A stretch of DNA of 64,000 nucleotides from Sphingomonadaceae bacterium. Lineage in GTDB: Bacteria; Pseudomonadota; Alphaproteobacteria; Sphingomonadales; Sphingomonadaceae. Both the position numbers and the translations under genes were made by a program. Positions 54,958 to 64,000 of the stretch are shown here, in pieces. The DNA lies in contig JAJUHA010000006.1 of NCBI GenBank assembly GCA_029268145.1, forward strand, positions 37,203 to 101,202, in the 5' to 3' direction. The stretch's first letter is position 1. Every line of letters starts with the position of its first letter. Under the pieces are notes generated by a model. That model did not search any database. It was not told the DNA's origin and saw only the letters and a list, made by a program, of their open reading frames with translations.

Positions 54958-56919
54958 ATGACCCGCCCGACCCGCCGGCGCTTCGCCGCCCTTGCCCCCC
55001 TCCTGGCCCCTCTCCTTGCCGCGCTCCTGGTGGCTGCGCCGGCAACCGCGCGCGACCTTCCGCCGCCGGCAGCGCTTCGGCTCGATGGCGTGCCGTTGGT
55101 GCCGGCCGAGCTCGCCGGGCGGGTGCGGCCGTGGATGGAGTTCCGCACCGCGAGCTTCCAGGGCTGGGATCCGGCGACGGGGGGCATGCTGATCGCGACC
55201 CGCTTCGGCGATTCGAACCAGCTCCACCTCGTGGCCATGCCGGGCGGTGCCCGCCGCCAGCTGAGCTTCGAGCCCGAGCCGATCGCCGGCGGCAGTTTCG
55301 CGCCCGGCGCGGCGAAGGGCGACGTGCTGCTGGCGGCCGCCGACGTGGGCGGGGGCGAGAATTTCCAGCTCTTCCGTCTCGCCGAGGGCCGCACGCAGCT
55401 CCTGACCGACGGCAAGAGCCGCAACACCGGCGCGACCTGGTCGAAGGACGGCCGCCTCGTCGGCTTTGCCTCCAACGCGAGGAATGGCCGCGACAGTGAC
55501 CTCTGGGTGATGGACCCGCGCGATCCCGCCTCGCGCCGGCTCGTGGCCGAGCGGCAGGGTGGCGGCTGGGCCTTCCTGGACTTCTTCCCGGACGAGAAGA
55601 CGGCGCTCGTTGCCCGCTATGTCTCGGTCGAGCAGTCCGAGCTCCACCGGCTCGACCTTGCGACCGGCGCCGTGACCCCCATCACCCGCGACCGCGGCAA
55701 GGTCTCCTATGGTGACGCCCGGGTCGCGCCCGACGGCCGCATCCTCGCGACCTCCGACCGGTTCGGCGAGTTCCAGGAACTGGGGACGATCGACCCCGTA
55801 ACCGGCACCTTCACCCGGCTGGGTCCGCCCGGCCGCTGGGATGTGGAGGCCTTCGCCATCTCGGCCGAGGGGGCGCGCGTTGCCGTCGTCACCAACGAGG
55901 CCGGCGTCTCACGCCTACGGATCCTCGATGCGCGCTCGGGCGCCGTGCTGGCCGAGCCGGCCCTGCCGGCCGGCGTCATCTCCGGACTCGCGTTCGCGCC
56001 CTGGGGCGAGCTCGGCTTCAGCCTCTCCTCGGCCCGCTCGCCGGGGGATGCCTGGAGCCTCACGCCGGATGGGACGGTGCGCCGCTGGACCTTCTCGGAG
56101 ACCGGCGGGCTCGACCCGGAGCGCAACCGCGAGCCCGAGCTGGTGCGGGTGAAGAGCTTCGACGGCCGCGAGGTGACGGGCTTCCTCTACCGCCCCGATC
56201 CGGCGCGCTTCCCGGGGCCGCGCCCGCTCCTCGTCAGCATCCATGGCGGGCCCGAGGGCCAGTCGCGGCCGGTCTTCCAGGGGCGGAACAACTATCTCCT
56301 GAACGAACGGGGGGTGGCGCTTTTCTATCCCAACGTCCGCGGCTCGACCGGCTTCGGCAAGACCTTCGTCGGCCTCGACAACGGCCCGTGGAAGCGCGAG
56401 GATTCGGTGAGGGACATCGACGCGATGGTCCGCCAGCTGAAGCGGGACTCCGGCATCGACGCCAGCCGCATCGGCGTGACCGGAGGCTCCTACGGCGGCT
56501 ACATGACCTATGCCGCCCTCACCCTCACCCCCGAGCACTGGCGCGCGGGCCTCGCAGTCGTCGCCATCTCGGACTTCGTGACATTTCTCGAGAACACCGC
56601 CGACTATCGCCGCGATCTGCGCCGCGTCGAATATGGCGACGAGAGCGACGCCAGGCAGCGGGCGAAGCTCAAGGCCATTTCACCGCTGGGGCGCGCCGAC
56701 TGCATCGCCGCGCCGCTCTACGTGGTGACAGGCGCCAACGATCCGCGCGTGCCAGCTTCGGAGGCCGACCAGATGGTGGCGGCGGTGCGGGCGCGGGGCC
56801 GCGAGGCCTGGCACCTGGTGGCCGCAAACGAAGGCCATGGATTCCGCCGCAAGGAGAACCAGGACTGGCAGTTCTGGACCAGCCTGATGTTCTGGGAGCG
56901 CCACCTGCTCGGCGAGTGA
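54958..56919 (+). CDS. S9-family prolyl oligopeptidase-type peptidase, exported
   Basis: The 653-residue protein has a signal peptide (LAPLLAPLLAALLVAAPATA), a WD-like propeller (QLSFEPEPIAGGSFAPG, GATWSKDGRLVGFAS) and a C-terminal alpha/beta-hydrolase domain. The catalytic Ser is in TGGSYGGYMTYAA, Asp in TGANDPRVPASE and His in NEGHGFRRKEN. It degrades peptides in the periplasm. Start ATG 54958 follows GAGGGAGAGAGA. Confidence 0.92.
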   Translation: MTRPTRRRFAALAPLLAPLLAALLVAAPATARDLPPPAALRLDGVPLVPAELAGRVRPWMEFRTASFQGWDPATGGMLIATRFGDSNQLHLVAMPGGARRQLSFEPEPIAGGSFAPGAAKGDVLLAAADVGGGENFQLFRLAEGRTQLLTDGKSRNTGATWSKDGRLVGFASNARNGRDSDLWVMDPRDPASRRLVAERQGGGWAFLDFFPDEKTALVARYVSVEQSELHRLDLATGAVTPITRDRGKVSYGDARVAPDGRILATSDRFGEFQELGTIDPVTGTFTRLGPPGRWDVEAFAISAEGARVAVVTNEAGVSRLRILDARSGAVLAEPALPAGVISGLAFAPWGELGFSLSSARSPGDAWSLTPDGTVRRWTFSETGGLDPERNREPELVRVKSFDGREVTGFLYRPDPARFPGPRPLLVSIHGGPEGQSRPVFQGRNNYLLNERGVALFYPNVRGSTGFGKTFVGLDNGPWKREDSVRDIDAMVRQLKRDSGIDASRIGVTGGSYGGYMTYAALTLTPEHWRAGLAVVAISDFVTFLENTADYRRDLRRVEYGDESDARQRAKLKAISPLGRADCIAAPLYVVTGANDPRVPASEADQMVAAVRARGREAWHLVAANEGHGFRRKENQDWQFWTSLMFWERHLLGE

Positions 56920-56926
56920 GCGGCCC

Positions 56927-57775
56927 TCAGGCCGCAGCGTGCTGATAGACGTTCTCGCGTTGGACTGCGAAGGGCGGGGGAAGGGCAAGCGTGCGGCCCG
57001 TCTCGACGATCGCCCGGTTGGTGTCGAACCAGACCTGCCAGTAATGGTCGGTGTGGCAGTGCGGCCGGACGGCGAGCACCGTGCCGAGCTCGTTGAAGTC
57101 GAGGATCTCGATCGTCGGGGCGGGATCCGCGAGCACGTTGGGGATGGCGGCGAGCCGCGGCTTCAGCGCCGCGATGACGGCAAGAGGGTCGACGCCATGG
57201 GCCAGCTGCATCGTGCGGTCGACGCGGCGGTGGGGGAGGTGGGAGAAGTTGCGGATGACCTCCCCCGAGATCTTGCCGTTCCCGACGATTGCCTGGACAT
57301 GGTCGGGCGTGGTGATGACGGTGTTGAACAGGCCGGTCTCCGCCACGGTTCCTTCCACGTCGCCGGCGACCACATAGTCCCCCACCTTGTAGGGGCGGAA
57401 GATGATGAGGAAGGCGCCGGCCGCGAAGTTGCCGAGAAGGCCCGACCAGGCCGCGCCGATCGCAAGCCCCACGCCGGCGAGCAGCGCGGCAAAGCTCGTC
57501 GTCTCGATCCCGAAATAGCCGAGGATGGCGACGACGAGGACGATGTTGAGCGTGACGGCAAGGATATTGGCGATGTAGCGCTGCAGCGTCGCGTCGAAGT
57601 TGCGGGCCGTGAGCACGCGCTCGAGCGCGCGCACCCCGATCCCGATGAGCCAGCGGCCGACCATGTAGAGCGCAAGCGCACCCGGCACCTTGAGGCCGAA
57701 GTCGAGCGCGACCGGAAGATAGCGGTCGGAGAGCGTGGTCACGTCCCGCTCGATCGCGCGCATGTCCGGTTCCAT
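56927..57775 (-). CDS. Small-conductance mechanosensitive channel (MscS family)
   Basis: The 282-residue channel has three N-terminal helices and the pore helix AALLAGVGLAIGAAWSGLLGNFAAGAF, followed by the beta domain IIFRPYKVGDYVVAGDVEGTVAE. It opens at high membrane tension to release solutes. Start ATG 57775 was chosen over a longer frame. It is convergent with the S9 peptidase, 7 bp apart. Confidence 0.9.
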   Translation of the reverse strand: MEPDMRAIERDVTTLSDRYLPVALDFGLKVPGALALYMVGRWLIGIGVRALERVLTARNFDATLQRYIANILAVTLNIVLVVAILGYFGIETTSFAALLAGVGLAIGAAWSGLLGNFAAGAFLIIFRPYKVGDYVVAGDVEGTVAETGLFNTVITTPDHVQAIVGNGKISGEVIRNFSHLPHRRVDRTMQLAHGVDPLAVIAALKPRLAAIPNVLADPAPTIEILDFNELGTVLAVRPHCHTDHYWQVWFDTNRAIVETGRTLALPPPFAVQRENVYQHAAA

Positions 57776-57869
57776 GGCCCGGGCCCCCTGGCTGGCACGC
57801 GGTGCCCCATGCAGCTGCGGCTCCGGCAGCATAGCCCCCGGCCGGCCGATTCGGCAGGGGCGCCGTGCC

Positions 57870-58157
57870 TCAGGCCTTTGTCACGGGCGCGAACAGGCGG
57901 GCGACGAAGGCGTCGCGTTCGGCAGCGAGCCGCTGTGCGGCTTCGGCTGGAAGCGCGTAGGAGTCGTCGAACGGGACGGCTGCGGCGGTCACCGCGTGCG
58001 TGGCCCAGTGCTCGAGCCGGGCCAGCCGGTCGCGCGTGACCCATTGCGCCTGCGCGAGTTCGAGCAGCATGCCGAGCAGCGTGTCGACGGCCGGGTCGTC
58101 GAAGAAGACCGGCCGCCTGCCCCGCGCCTCCTCGGGAAGCGGCAGCCGCTCGCTCAT
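57870..58157 (-). CDS. Small protein of unknown function next to the methyltransferase
   Basis: The 95-residue, mainly helical protein (DPAVDTLLGMLLELAQAQWVTRDRLARLE) is acidic at the N-terminus. Its ATG overlaps the methyltransferase stop (ATGA), so it is expressed with that gene. No family recognised. Confidence 0.7.
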   Translation of the reverse strand: MSERLPLPEEARGRRPVFFDDPAVDTLLGMLLELAQAQWVTRDRLARLEHWATHAVTAAAVPFDDSYALPAEAAQRLAAERDAFVARLFAPVTKA

Positions 58158-59338
58158 GGATTTGGCCCCCGGAACGCGCCGTAGCAGTACCAGGTGACGC
58201 CATCGGCCAGCCGTCCCAGCCGGTCGGACGCTTCGGCGCCCTCTGCCCTGGCCGCTGCGATCACGGCCTCTTCCCCGTACCAGCCGAGCGAGGGCACGCT
58301 GGCCTCCAGGAAGTCGACGAGACCGGCAGCGGCAACCTCGTCGGCCGGCACGAGATCGCGATAGCCCTGGTAGAAGGGCTCGCTGTTGTAGTGGCTGTCC
58401 CAGTCGAGGTAGAAGCCGTCATAGGCGGACAGCGCGGCATTGGGCGGCAGCTCGTAATGGAGCATGAGGCCGCCGGGCCGCAGCAGCCGGCGCGCCTCCC
58501 GGAACACGGCGCGGATGTCGGCCCGGGGCAGCTCGTGCAGGAACATCGAGGAGAAGACGAGGTCGAAGCTCGCATCCGGCAGCGGCACCCGGGTCGCGTC
58601 GGCCTGGAGGAAATGGGCCTCCACCCCGAGCGCCTCGGCGCGGGCGTGGGCATAGCGCAGGCAGGCCGGCGCCACGTCGAGCCCGGTGACCCGCGCCTGC
58701 CGGTAGGCGCGCTTCCAGGGCAGCGTCTGGTGGCCCACCGAGCAGCCGAGGTCGAGGATGGCGCGTGGCGCGAAATCGGGGAGCCTGTGGCGCAGCCACA
58801 GCGCGATCGACTGGCCGATGTCGTCGAGCGTCTCGCCCATCAGCCCGAAGGAGAAGACGGAAAGGCCATTCTCGTAGAGCGCGCCTGCGGCAAGATCGTC
58901 GGCGCCGCCGTCGAGATGGTAGTTGCCCGGCATGCGGTGGACGTCGAGCGCAGCCACGTTGCGGGGGATTTCGAGCGCCGGGTCGAGTGTCAGGGTTCCG
59001 CCGGCCGGCCGGGCGAGAGCGAGCGCCCGGAAGCGTGCCGACAGCGCGTCGCGCTCGCGCGCCACGGTGGTGCGGACACTGGCCCAGACCATGTCCTGCG
59101 CCTTCACCCGCGCCGCCGAATAGAAGCGGAACAGCCGGTCGCCCTTGAGGGCGGCGTGGACATCGCGGCCGGTCGCACCCGCAGGCAGGCTGGGCGCCAC
59201 CTCGGCCTCGAAGCGGGCCTTGAGCGCCGCCGCCAGCGGGTTGAGGACATGGTTCCGGAGCGCCGCGACGAAGTCCTGCGCTGCGGCCTCGTCGGGCCTC
59301 GGCGCGAGCTTGAGGTCATGCGTCACGTAGCGGGTCAT
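58154..59338 (-). CDS. Class I SAM-dependent methyltransferase
   Basis: The 394-residue methyltransferase has an N-terminal helical region and the SAM-binding motif ILDLGCSVGHQTLPWKRAY (about residue 205), then VTGLDVAPACLRYAHARA, LQADATRVPLPDASFDLVFSSMFLHELP and LLRPGGLMLHYE. The substrate is unknown. It is divergent from ahcY, whose product removes the S-adenosylhomocysteine produced by such enzymes. Start ATG 59338; the longer frame gives a non-homologous extension. Confidence 0.88.
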   Translation of the reverse strand: MTRYVTHDLKLAPRPDEAAAQDFVAALRNHVLNPLAAALKARFEAEVAPSLPAGATGRDVHAALKGDRLFRFYSAARVKAQDMVWASVRTTVARERDALSARFRALALARPAGGTLTLDPALEIPRNVAALDVHRMPGNYHLDGGADDLAAGALYENGLSVFSFGLMGETLDDIGQSIALWLRHRLPDFAPRAILDLGCSVGHQTLPWKRAYRQARVTGLDVAPACLRYAHARAEALGVEAHFLQADATRVPLPDASFDLVFSSMFLHELPRADIRAVFREARRLLRPGGLMLHYELPPNAALSAYDGFYLDWDSHYNSEPFYQGYRDLVPADEVAAAGLVDFLEASVPSLGWYGEEAVIAAARAEGAEASDRLGRLADGVTWYCYGAFRGPNP

Positions 59339-59413
59339 CGGGCGCCTCCTTCGCCCGGAGTGGTGGCACGCGCTGCCGGCGCGAGGCAAGCCCGGATGGT
59401 TGACGCTTCGACA

Positions 59414-59441
59414 CCGGACTTAAAGAAAGTTGCAAGTCCGG
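59414..59441 (+). promoter_or_regulatory. 8-bp hairpin upstream of ahcY
   Basis: CCGGACTT (59414-59421) and AAGTCCGG (59434-59441) can pair around AAAGAAAGTTGC. Downstream lies a TTGCAA...CTAGGG arrangement (59430-59457) that could be the promoter, in which case the hairpin is DNA-level (operator) rather than leader RNA. It is 44 bp before the start codon. Function unknown. Confidence 0.35.
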
Positions 59442-59484
59442 GGCGGAACGGCTAGGGGCGCGCGGTCCGCAACCCCCAGGAGAC

Positions 59485-60900
59485 ATGCCCGTGGCCACCC
59501 ACGCCAAGCCCGGATTCACCGATTATGCCGTCGCCGACATCGGCCTTGCCGGGTGGGGTCGCAAGGAGATCGCGATCGCCGAGACCGAGATGCCAGGCCT
59601 CATGGCGCTGCGCGCCGAATATGGCGCGAAGCAGCCGCTCAAGGGCGCGCGCATCGCCGGCTGCCTGCACATGACGATCCAGACGGCAGTCCTCATCGAG
59701 ACGCTGGTGCACCTCGGGGCCGAGGTGCGCTGGGCCAGCTGCAACATCTTCTCGACCCAGGACCAGGCCGCGGCCGCCATCGCGGCCGCCGGCATTCCCG
59801 TCTTTGCCCACAAGGGCGAAACCCTTGAGGAATATTGGCGGTTCGTGGACGCCATCTTCCAGTGGGGCGCGACGACCGCCAACATGATCCTCGACGATGG
59901 CGGCGATGCCACCATGTACATCCTGAAGGGCGCGGCCTTCGAGGCCGGCACCCCGCTGCCCGCGCCGGAGAATGAGGAGGAGGAATATTTCTTCGCCCAG
60001 ATCCGCGCCCGGGCCGCTGCCTCGCCCGGCTTCTTCCTGAAGACCAAGGAGGCCATCAGGGGGGTGTCGGAGGAGACGACGACGGGCGTCCACCGGCTCT
60101 ACGAGATCGCCGGCAAGGGGCATCTGCCCTTCCCGGCGATCAACGTGAACGATTCCGTCACCAAGTCCAAGTTCGACAATCTCTATGGCTGCAAGGAGAG
60201 CCTGGTCGACGGCATCCGCCGCGCGACCGACGTGATGCTCGCCGGCAAGGTGGCGGTCGTCGCCGGGTTCGGCGATGTCGGCAAGGGCTCGGCCGCCTCG
60301 CTCCGCAATGGCGGCGCGCGCGTGCTCGTGACCGAGATCGACCCCATCTGCGCGCTCCAGGCGGCGATGGAGGGCTATGAGGTGGTCACGATGGATGAGG
60401 CCGCGCCGCGCGCCGACATCTTCGTGACCGCGACCGGCAATGTCGACGTGATCACGCTCGACCACATGCGGGCGATGAAGGACCGCGCCATCCTCTGCAA
60501 CATCGGCCACTTCGACAGCGAGATCCAGATCGGTGCGCTGGCCAACTACCGCTGGGAGGAAGTGAAGCCGCAGGTCGACGAGGTGGTGTTCCCCGACGGC
60601 AAGCGCCTCATCGTGCTGGCCAAGGGGCGGCTGGTGAACCTCGGCTGCGCCACCGGCCACCCGAGCTTCGTGATGTCGGCCAGCTTCACCAACCAGGTGC
60701 TGGCGCAGATCGAGCTGTGGACCAATTCGGCGGCCTACGAGAACCGGGTCTATGTGCTGCCGAAGCATCTCGACGAGAAGGTCGCCGCGCTCCACCTCGA
60801 CAAGCTGGGCGTGAAGCTGACCAAGCTGTCGGACCGGCAGGCGGCCTACATCGGGGTCCCGGCCAATGGCCCCTTCAAGCCCGACCACTATCGCTACTGA
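59485..60900 (+). CDS. ahcY: Adenosylhomocysteinase
   Basis: This enzyme splits S-adenosylhomocysteine to homocysteine and adenosine with bound NAD. The 471-residue product has the N-terminal [16 protein letters not shown], the catalytic Lys/Asp in [13 protein letters not shown], the NAD loop [14 protein letters not shown], and the C-terminal [10 protein letters not shown] with the NAD-contacting Lys/Tyr. Start ATG 59485 follows AGGAGAC. tsaE overlaps its end by 35 bp. Confidence 0.97.
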   Translation: MPVATHAKPGFTDYAVADIGLAGWGRKEIAIAETEMPGLMALRAEYGAKQPLKGARIAGCLHMTIQTAVLIETLVHLGAEVRWASCNIFSTQDQAAAAIAAAGIPVFAHKGETLEEYWRFVDAIFQWGATTANMILDDGGDATMYILKGAAFEAGTPLPAPENEEEEYFFAQIRARAAASPGFFLKTKEAIRGVSEETTTGVHRLYEIAGKGHLPFPAINVNDSVTKSKFDNLYGCKESLVDGIRRATDVMLAGKVAVVAGFGDVGKGSAASLRNGGARVLVTEIDPICALQAAMEGYEVVTMDEAAPRADIFVTATGNVDVITLDHMRAMKDRAILCNIGHFDSEIQIGALANYRWEEVKPQVDEVVFPDGKRLIVLAKGRLVNLGCATGHPSFVMSASFTNQVLAQIELWTNSAAYENRVYVLPKHLDEKVAALHLDKLGVKLTKLSDRQAAYIGVPANGPFKPDHYRY

Positions 60901-61339
60901 CCTCGACGAGGCCGGGCTCCGCGCGTTCGGAGCCCGGCTCGCGGCGCTGCTGCGCCCCGGCGACGCCGTGCTTCTCTCTGGCGACCTCGGCGCCGGCAAG
61001 ACGACCCTTGCCCGCGCCATCCTGGTGGGCCTCGGCCACGCCGGCGAGGTGCCGAGCCCGACCTTCACCCTCGTCGAGCCCTATGCCGGCCGGGCGCTCC
61101 GCCTTCCCGTGGTCCATGCCGATCTCTACCGGCTCGAGCCGGGCGCGCCGGTCGACGACCTCGGCCTCGACGAGGCGCTGGAGGCTGGAGTCCTCCTCCT
61201 CGAATGGCCGGAGCGGCTTCCAGCCGGGACGTTTCCGGACGCGCTCCGGCTCCGGCTCGAGGGCGCCGGTGGCCCGGTCCGCCGCTTGACTTGGGCAGTG
61301 CCGGCGGCATGGAAGGGGCGCTGGCCGCCGGACGCCTGA
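60866..61339 (+). CDS. tsaE: tRNA threonylcarbamoyladenosine biosynthesis ATPase TsaE
   Basis: TsaE works with TsaB and TsaD to make t6A37 in tRNAs. The 157-residue product has Walker [17 protein letters not shown], the motif [15 protein letters not shown] and ADLYRLE, with [10 protein letters not shown] near the end. It overlaps ahcY by 35 bp and is followed by amgK after 25 bp, a conserved alphaproteobacterial order. Confidence 0.94.
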   Translation: MAPSSPTTIATDLDEAGLRAFGARLAALLRPGDAVLLSGDLGAGKTTLARAILVGLGHAGEVPSPTFTLVEPYAGRALRLPVVHADLYRLEPGAPVDDLGLDEALEAGVLLLEWPERLPAGTFPDALRLRLEGAGGPVRRLTWAVPAAWKGRWPPDA

Positions 61340-61364
61340 GCAGGCCGACGCCAGGAGGGTCTCC

Positions 61365-62351
61365 ATGCAACCGCCGCCCGATGCTCCCGCCTTTCTCGAA
61401 CGGCACGGCTGGGCGGGCGCCGCCATCGCCCCGCTGGCGGGCGACGCCTCGTTCCGCCGCTACTTCCGCGTGACCGATCGGGGCCGCACCGCCGTCCTCA
61501 TGGATGCCCCGCCCGACCGGGAGGACAGCCGGCCCTTCCTGTTCGTCGCCGGCTTCCTGCTCGCCAACGGCTTCCGCAGCCCCCGCGTGCTCGCGGCCGA
61601 TCTCGACTTGGGCCTTCTCCTCCTCGAGGATTTCGGGGACCGGCGCATGGGCCAGGTGCTGGCGCTGGAGCCCGCGCGCGAGCGCGCGGTCTATGCCGCG
61701 GCGGTCGATCTCCTCCTCGCGCTGCACCGCGTGCCGCCGCCACTCGAGCTCCGGCCCTATGGCCGGTCCGAGCTGCTGCGCGAGGTGCTGCTCTTCCCCG
61801 AATGGTACTGCCCGGCCGCCGGGATCGCGGCCGACGTCGAGTCCTATGTCGCCGCCTGGGACCGGGTCTGGGGCGATGTGCTGGCCGAGACCGAGCAGCA
61901 GCCCGTGCTGGTCCTGCGCGACTATCATGCCGACAACATCATGCTGCTCGACGAGGGTGCCGGCCCAGACGGGCTCGGCCTCCTCGATTTCCAGGACGCG
62001 CTCGCCGGCCACCGGGCCTATGATCTCGTCTCGCTGCTCGAGGATGCGCGGCGCGACGTGCCGCCACGGCTCGCCGCCGAGATGCTCGACCGCTTCATCG
62101 CCGGCCAGCGCATTGCCGACGCGGAGCAGTTCCGCGCGGCCTGCGCCGTCCTCGGTGCCCAGCGCAACGTGAAGATCCTCGGAATCTTCGTGCGGCTGCG
62201 CGACCGCGACGGCCGTTCCGGCTATGTGCCGATGCTTCCCCGCGTCTGGGCCCATGTGGAGCGGAACCTCGCCCACCCCGCCCTCGCGCCGGTCCGGGCG
62301 TGGTTCGATGCCCACGTCCCGGCCGAGCGGCGCAGCCCCTGGTGCTGCTGA
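61365..62351 (+). CDS. amgK: N-acetylmuramate/N-acetylglucosamine kinase AmgK (phosphotransferase family)
   Basis: The 328-residue APH-fold kinase phosphorylates MurNAc/GlcNAc at the anomeric carbon in peptidoglycan recycling. It shows GWAGAAIAPLAGDASFRRYFRV (nucleotide-binding), the Brenner motif VLRDYHADNIML (Asp catalytic) and DFQDALAGHRAYDL with the metal Asp. Its pairing with murU immediately downstream (TGATG overlap) is the main reason for the specific name. Confidence 0.88.
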   Translation: MQPPPDAPAFLERHGWAGAAIAPLAGDASFRRYFRVTDRGRTAVLMDAPPDREDSRPFLFVAGFLLANGFRSPRVLAADLDLGLLLLEDFGDRRMGQVLALEPARERAVYAAAVDLLLALHRVPPPLELRPYGRSELLREVLLFPEWYCPAAGIAADVESYVAAWDRVWGDVLAETEQQPVLVLRDYHADNIMLLDEGAGPDGLGLLDFQDALAGHRAYDLVSLLEDARRDVPPRLAAEMLDRFIAGQRIADAEQFRAACAVLGAQRNVKILGIFVRLRDRDGRSGYVPMLPRVWAHVERNLAHPALAPVRAWFDAHVPAERRSPWCC

Positions 62352-63094
62352 TGGCCGCCCGCCCGCGCGAGACCGGCATCCCCGTGCCCGAGGTCGCGAT
62401 GGTGCTTGCCGCCGGGCTCGGGCGGCGGATGCGGCCGCTGACGGCGACGCGCCCCAAGCCGCTCGTCGAGGTGGCGGGCAGGACGCTCCTCGACCGCGCG
62501 CTGGCCACGCTTCGCGCCGGCGGCGTGCGCCGCGCGGTCGTCAACGTCCACTACATGGCCGACCGGATCGAGAGCCATCTCGCCGCCCGCGACACCGGCC
62601 TTGCCATCGCCATCTCCGACGAGCGCGAGCGCCTGCTCGAGACCGGGGGGGGAATCCTGAAGGCGCTCCCCCTCATCGACGCCGACCCCTTCCTCGCCAT
62701 CAACGCCGACAACATCTGGATCGACGGACCGCTGCCCGCGGCGCGCCTCCTTGCCGACCGCTGGGACGATGCCGTGATGGACGCGCTGCTGCTCGTCGTG
62801 CCGCTGGCGCGGGCCAGCTGCCACACCGGCCCGGGGGACTTCCACATGGACCCGTTCGGCCGACTTTCGCGCCGCCGGCCGGGCCGCATCGCGCCCTTCG
62901 TCTTCACCGGCTTCCAGCTGCTCTCGAAGCGCCTGTTCGCCGGGCAGGAGCTGCGCCCTTTCTCGATGAACCTCCTGTGGGATCGCGCGGCCGCGGCCGG
63001 CCGCCTCTATGGCGTGGTCCACCAGGGGCTCTGGTTCGATGTCGGCTCGGCGGCTGCGGTTGCCCGCGCCGAGGCGCTGCTTGATCGGCTCTGA
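62351..63094 (+). CDS. murU: N-acetylmuramate alpha-1-phosphate uridylyltransferase MurU
   Basis: The 247-residue nucleotidyltransferase has the signature MVLAAGLGRRMRPLTATRPKPLVEV and a metal-binding NADNIW. It makes UDP-MurNAc from MurNAc-1-P, bypassing de novo synthesis and the fosfomycin target. The start ATG 62351 overlaps the amgK stop. Some homologues are annotated as generic sugar-phosphate nucleotidyltransferases. Confidence 0.88.
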   Translation: MAARPRETGIPVPEVAMVLAAGLGRRMRPLTATRPKPLVEVAGRTLLDRALATLRAGGVRRAVVNVHYMADRIESHLAARDTGLAIAISDERERLLETGGGILKALPLIDADPFLAINADNIWIDGPLPAARLLADRWDDAVMDALLLVVPLARASCHTGPGDFHMDPFGRLSRRRPGRIAPFVFTGFQLLSKRLFAGQELRPFSMNLLWDRAAAAGRLYGVVHQGLWFDVGSAAAVARAEALLDRL

Positions 63095-63098
63095 GGCC

Positions 63099-64000
63099 GT
63101 GGCGGACCGACCCGGGCCGCGGCTTTCGACCATCGCCTTCGGTGCCCCGTTCCTGCCCACGCTCGCGCGGCACCTTCTCCAGCGCTTCGGCGCCGGGCCG
63201 GCGCTGGCGCGCGTGCGCGTCCTCCTGCCCTCGGCACGCGCCCGGCAGACGCTCGTCGAGGCCTTCCTCGACGCCGTCGATGGCCGGGCGTTGCTGCTGC
63301 CGCGCATCGCTGCCATCGCCCAGGTCGACGAGAAGGAGACGCTCGCCCGCCTTCTCGAGGAGGAGGGCGAGACGCTTGCCCCGGCGATCGCCCCCCTCGC
63401 CCGCCGGCTCGGGCTTGCGAGGCTGCTTGCCAGGGAGGCAGGCAGCCCGCCTTCGGCCGACCGGCTGGCGCGGGATCTTGCCCGGGTGCTCGACCTGCTC
63501 GCCGCCCACGCCGTCTCGCCCGGGGCGCTCGCCGAACTCGACCTCGCCGAGCTCGCCCATCACCGCGCCAGGCGACTCGCCATTCTCGACGCGATCGTCC
63601 GCCACTGGCCCGACAGGCTCGCCCGCCAGGGCCTCCTCGACCCGGTCGCCCGGCGCGAGCAGCTGCTTTCGGCCCTGGCCGACCGCTGGCAGGCCACGCC
63701 ACCCGGACCAGTCGTGGCAGCCGGCTTCGCCACGGCGCCGCCCGCGGTTGCCCGCCTGCTCGGCGTGGTCGCTCGGCTGCCGGACGGCGCGCTCGTCCTG
63801 CCCGGCCTCGACCCGGAGGTCGCGGCCGAGGACTGGGACGCGATCGGCCGTGCGCCGACCCACCCGCTCCACGGGCTCAACCGCCTCCTTGCCGCGATCG
63901 GCGCTGTCCCGTCGGATGCCGTACGCCTCGGCCCGGCCGAGGACGCGCGGGCCCGCGCCCTCGCCGCAGCCTTCCGCCCCTCCGGCGCCGCCCCGGCGCC
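63099..64000 (+). CDS. addB: Double-strand break repair protein AddB, C-terminus cut by window edge
   Basis: The 300 visible residues (starting at GTG 63099, or TTG 63081 in frame) match alphaproteobacterial AddB: FGAPFLPTLARHLLQRFG, VRVLLPSARARQTLVEAFLDAVDGRALLLPRI. AddAB is the helicase-nuclease that processes DNA ends for RecA, taking the place of RecBCD. The remaining catalytic nuclease part lies beyond base 64000. It begins 4 bp after murU. Confidence 0.9.
   Translation, partial: MADRPGPRLSTIAFGAPFLPTLARHLLQRFGAGPALARVRVLLPSARARQTLVEAFLDAVDGRALLLPRIAAIAQVDEKETLARLLEEEGETLAPAIAPLARRLGLARLLAREAGSPPSADRLARDLARVLDLLAAHAVSPGALAELDLAELAHHRARRLAILDAIVRHWPDRLARQGLLDPVARREQLLSALADRWQATPPGPVVAAGFATAPPAVARLLGVVARLPDGALVLPGLDPEVAAEDWDAIGRAPTHPLHGLNRLLAAIGAVPSDAVRLGPAEDARARALAAAFRPSGAAPA

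Noticed and set aside
59414..59441. A confident SAM/SAH riboswitch call upstream of ahcY
   Set aside because: Only one stem is convincing, the pseudoknot pairing of known classes could not be shown, and a promoter may lie downstream of it.

Overview
The window is about 70% GC, densely coded and reads as the chromosome of an alphaproteobacterium, most likely a member of the Sphingomonadales (genus not resolvable here). Grounds: the yajC-secD-secF cluster beside an ispE/ATPase neighbourhood, a TorF-type porin, the tsaE-amgK-murU-addB run (AmgK/MurU cell-wall recycling and AddAB instead of RecBCD), a fused indolepyruvate oxidoreductase, and a TonB receptor tied to aromatic or xenobiotic-type catabolic genes.

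Layout. 1-19.9 kb is mostly core: a lipoprotein (cut by the window edge), fused iorAB, tRNA-Leu, tig, torF porin, parE, a TPR protein, ispE, a small gene behind a Fur-box-like site, an AAA+ ATPase, yajC-secD-secF, nitronate monooxygenase, a ferredoxin-reductase-like flavoprotein and an isoaspartyl peptidase. At 20.0 kb a tRNA-Met carries a 5.2 kb integrative element (20015-25303). It is bounded by 49-bp direct repeats of the tRNA 3' half and holds only replication and integration genes (integrase, small protein, AlpA, DUF3631 helicase, Toprim primase) plus a striking two-armed array of 9-bp iterons. The integrase 5' end is out of frame at a run of six G.

25.3-43.7 kb is an accessory catabolic island. 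It holds a TonB-dependent receptor split by an 854-bp IS5-family element; a cytochrome c/PQQ quinoprotein of polyvinyl-alcohol-dehydrogenase type; a three-subunit molybdenum hydroxylase; MarR, MFS and VOC genes; two amidohydrolases; two SDRs; a ThuA-like protein; and two tandem cytochromes P450. The genes form tightly overlapping operons. The promoter regions of its four transcription units carry variants of one palindrome (about nCATCGAAATYGATGC), overlapping or adjoining the core promoter elements, so a single MarR-controlled regulon for uptake and oxidation of an unknown compound is the best reading. This is the most interesting part of the window.

43.7-64 kb is again core: an MCE/Mla lipid-transport operon (mlaE-F-D plus lipoprotein), nuclease, HAD phosphatase, MsrPQ, epoxide-hydrolase-like protein, ferritin-like protein, aspartate aminotransferase, a PabB-PabC fusion, S9 peptidase, MscS channel, a methyltransferase divergent from ahcY, then tsaE-amgK-murU and the start of addB, cut by the right edge.
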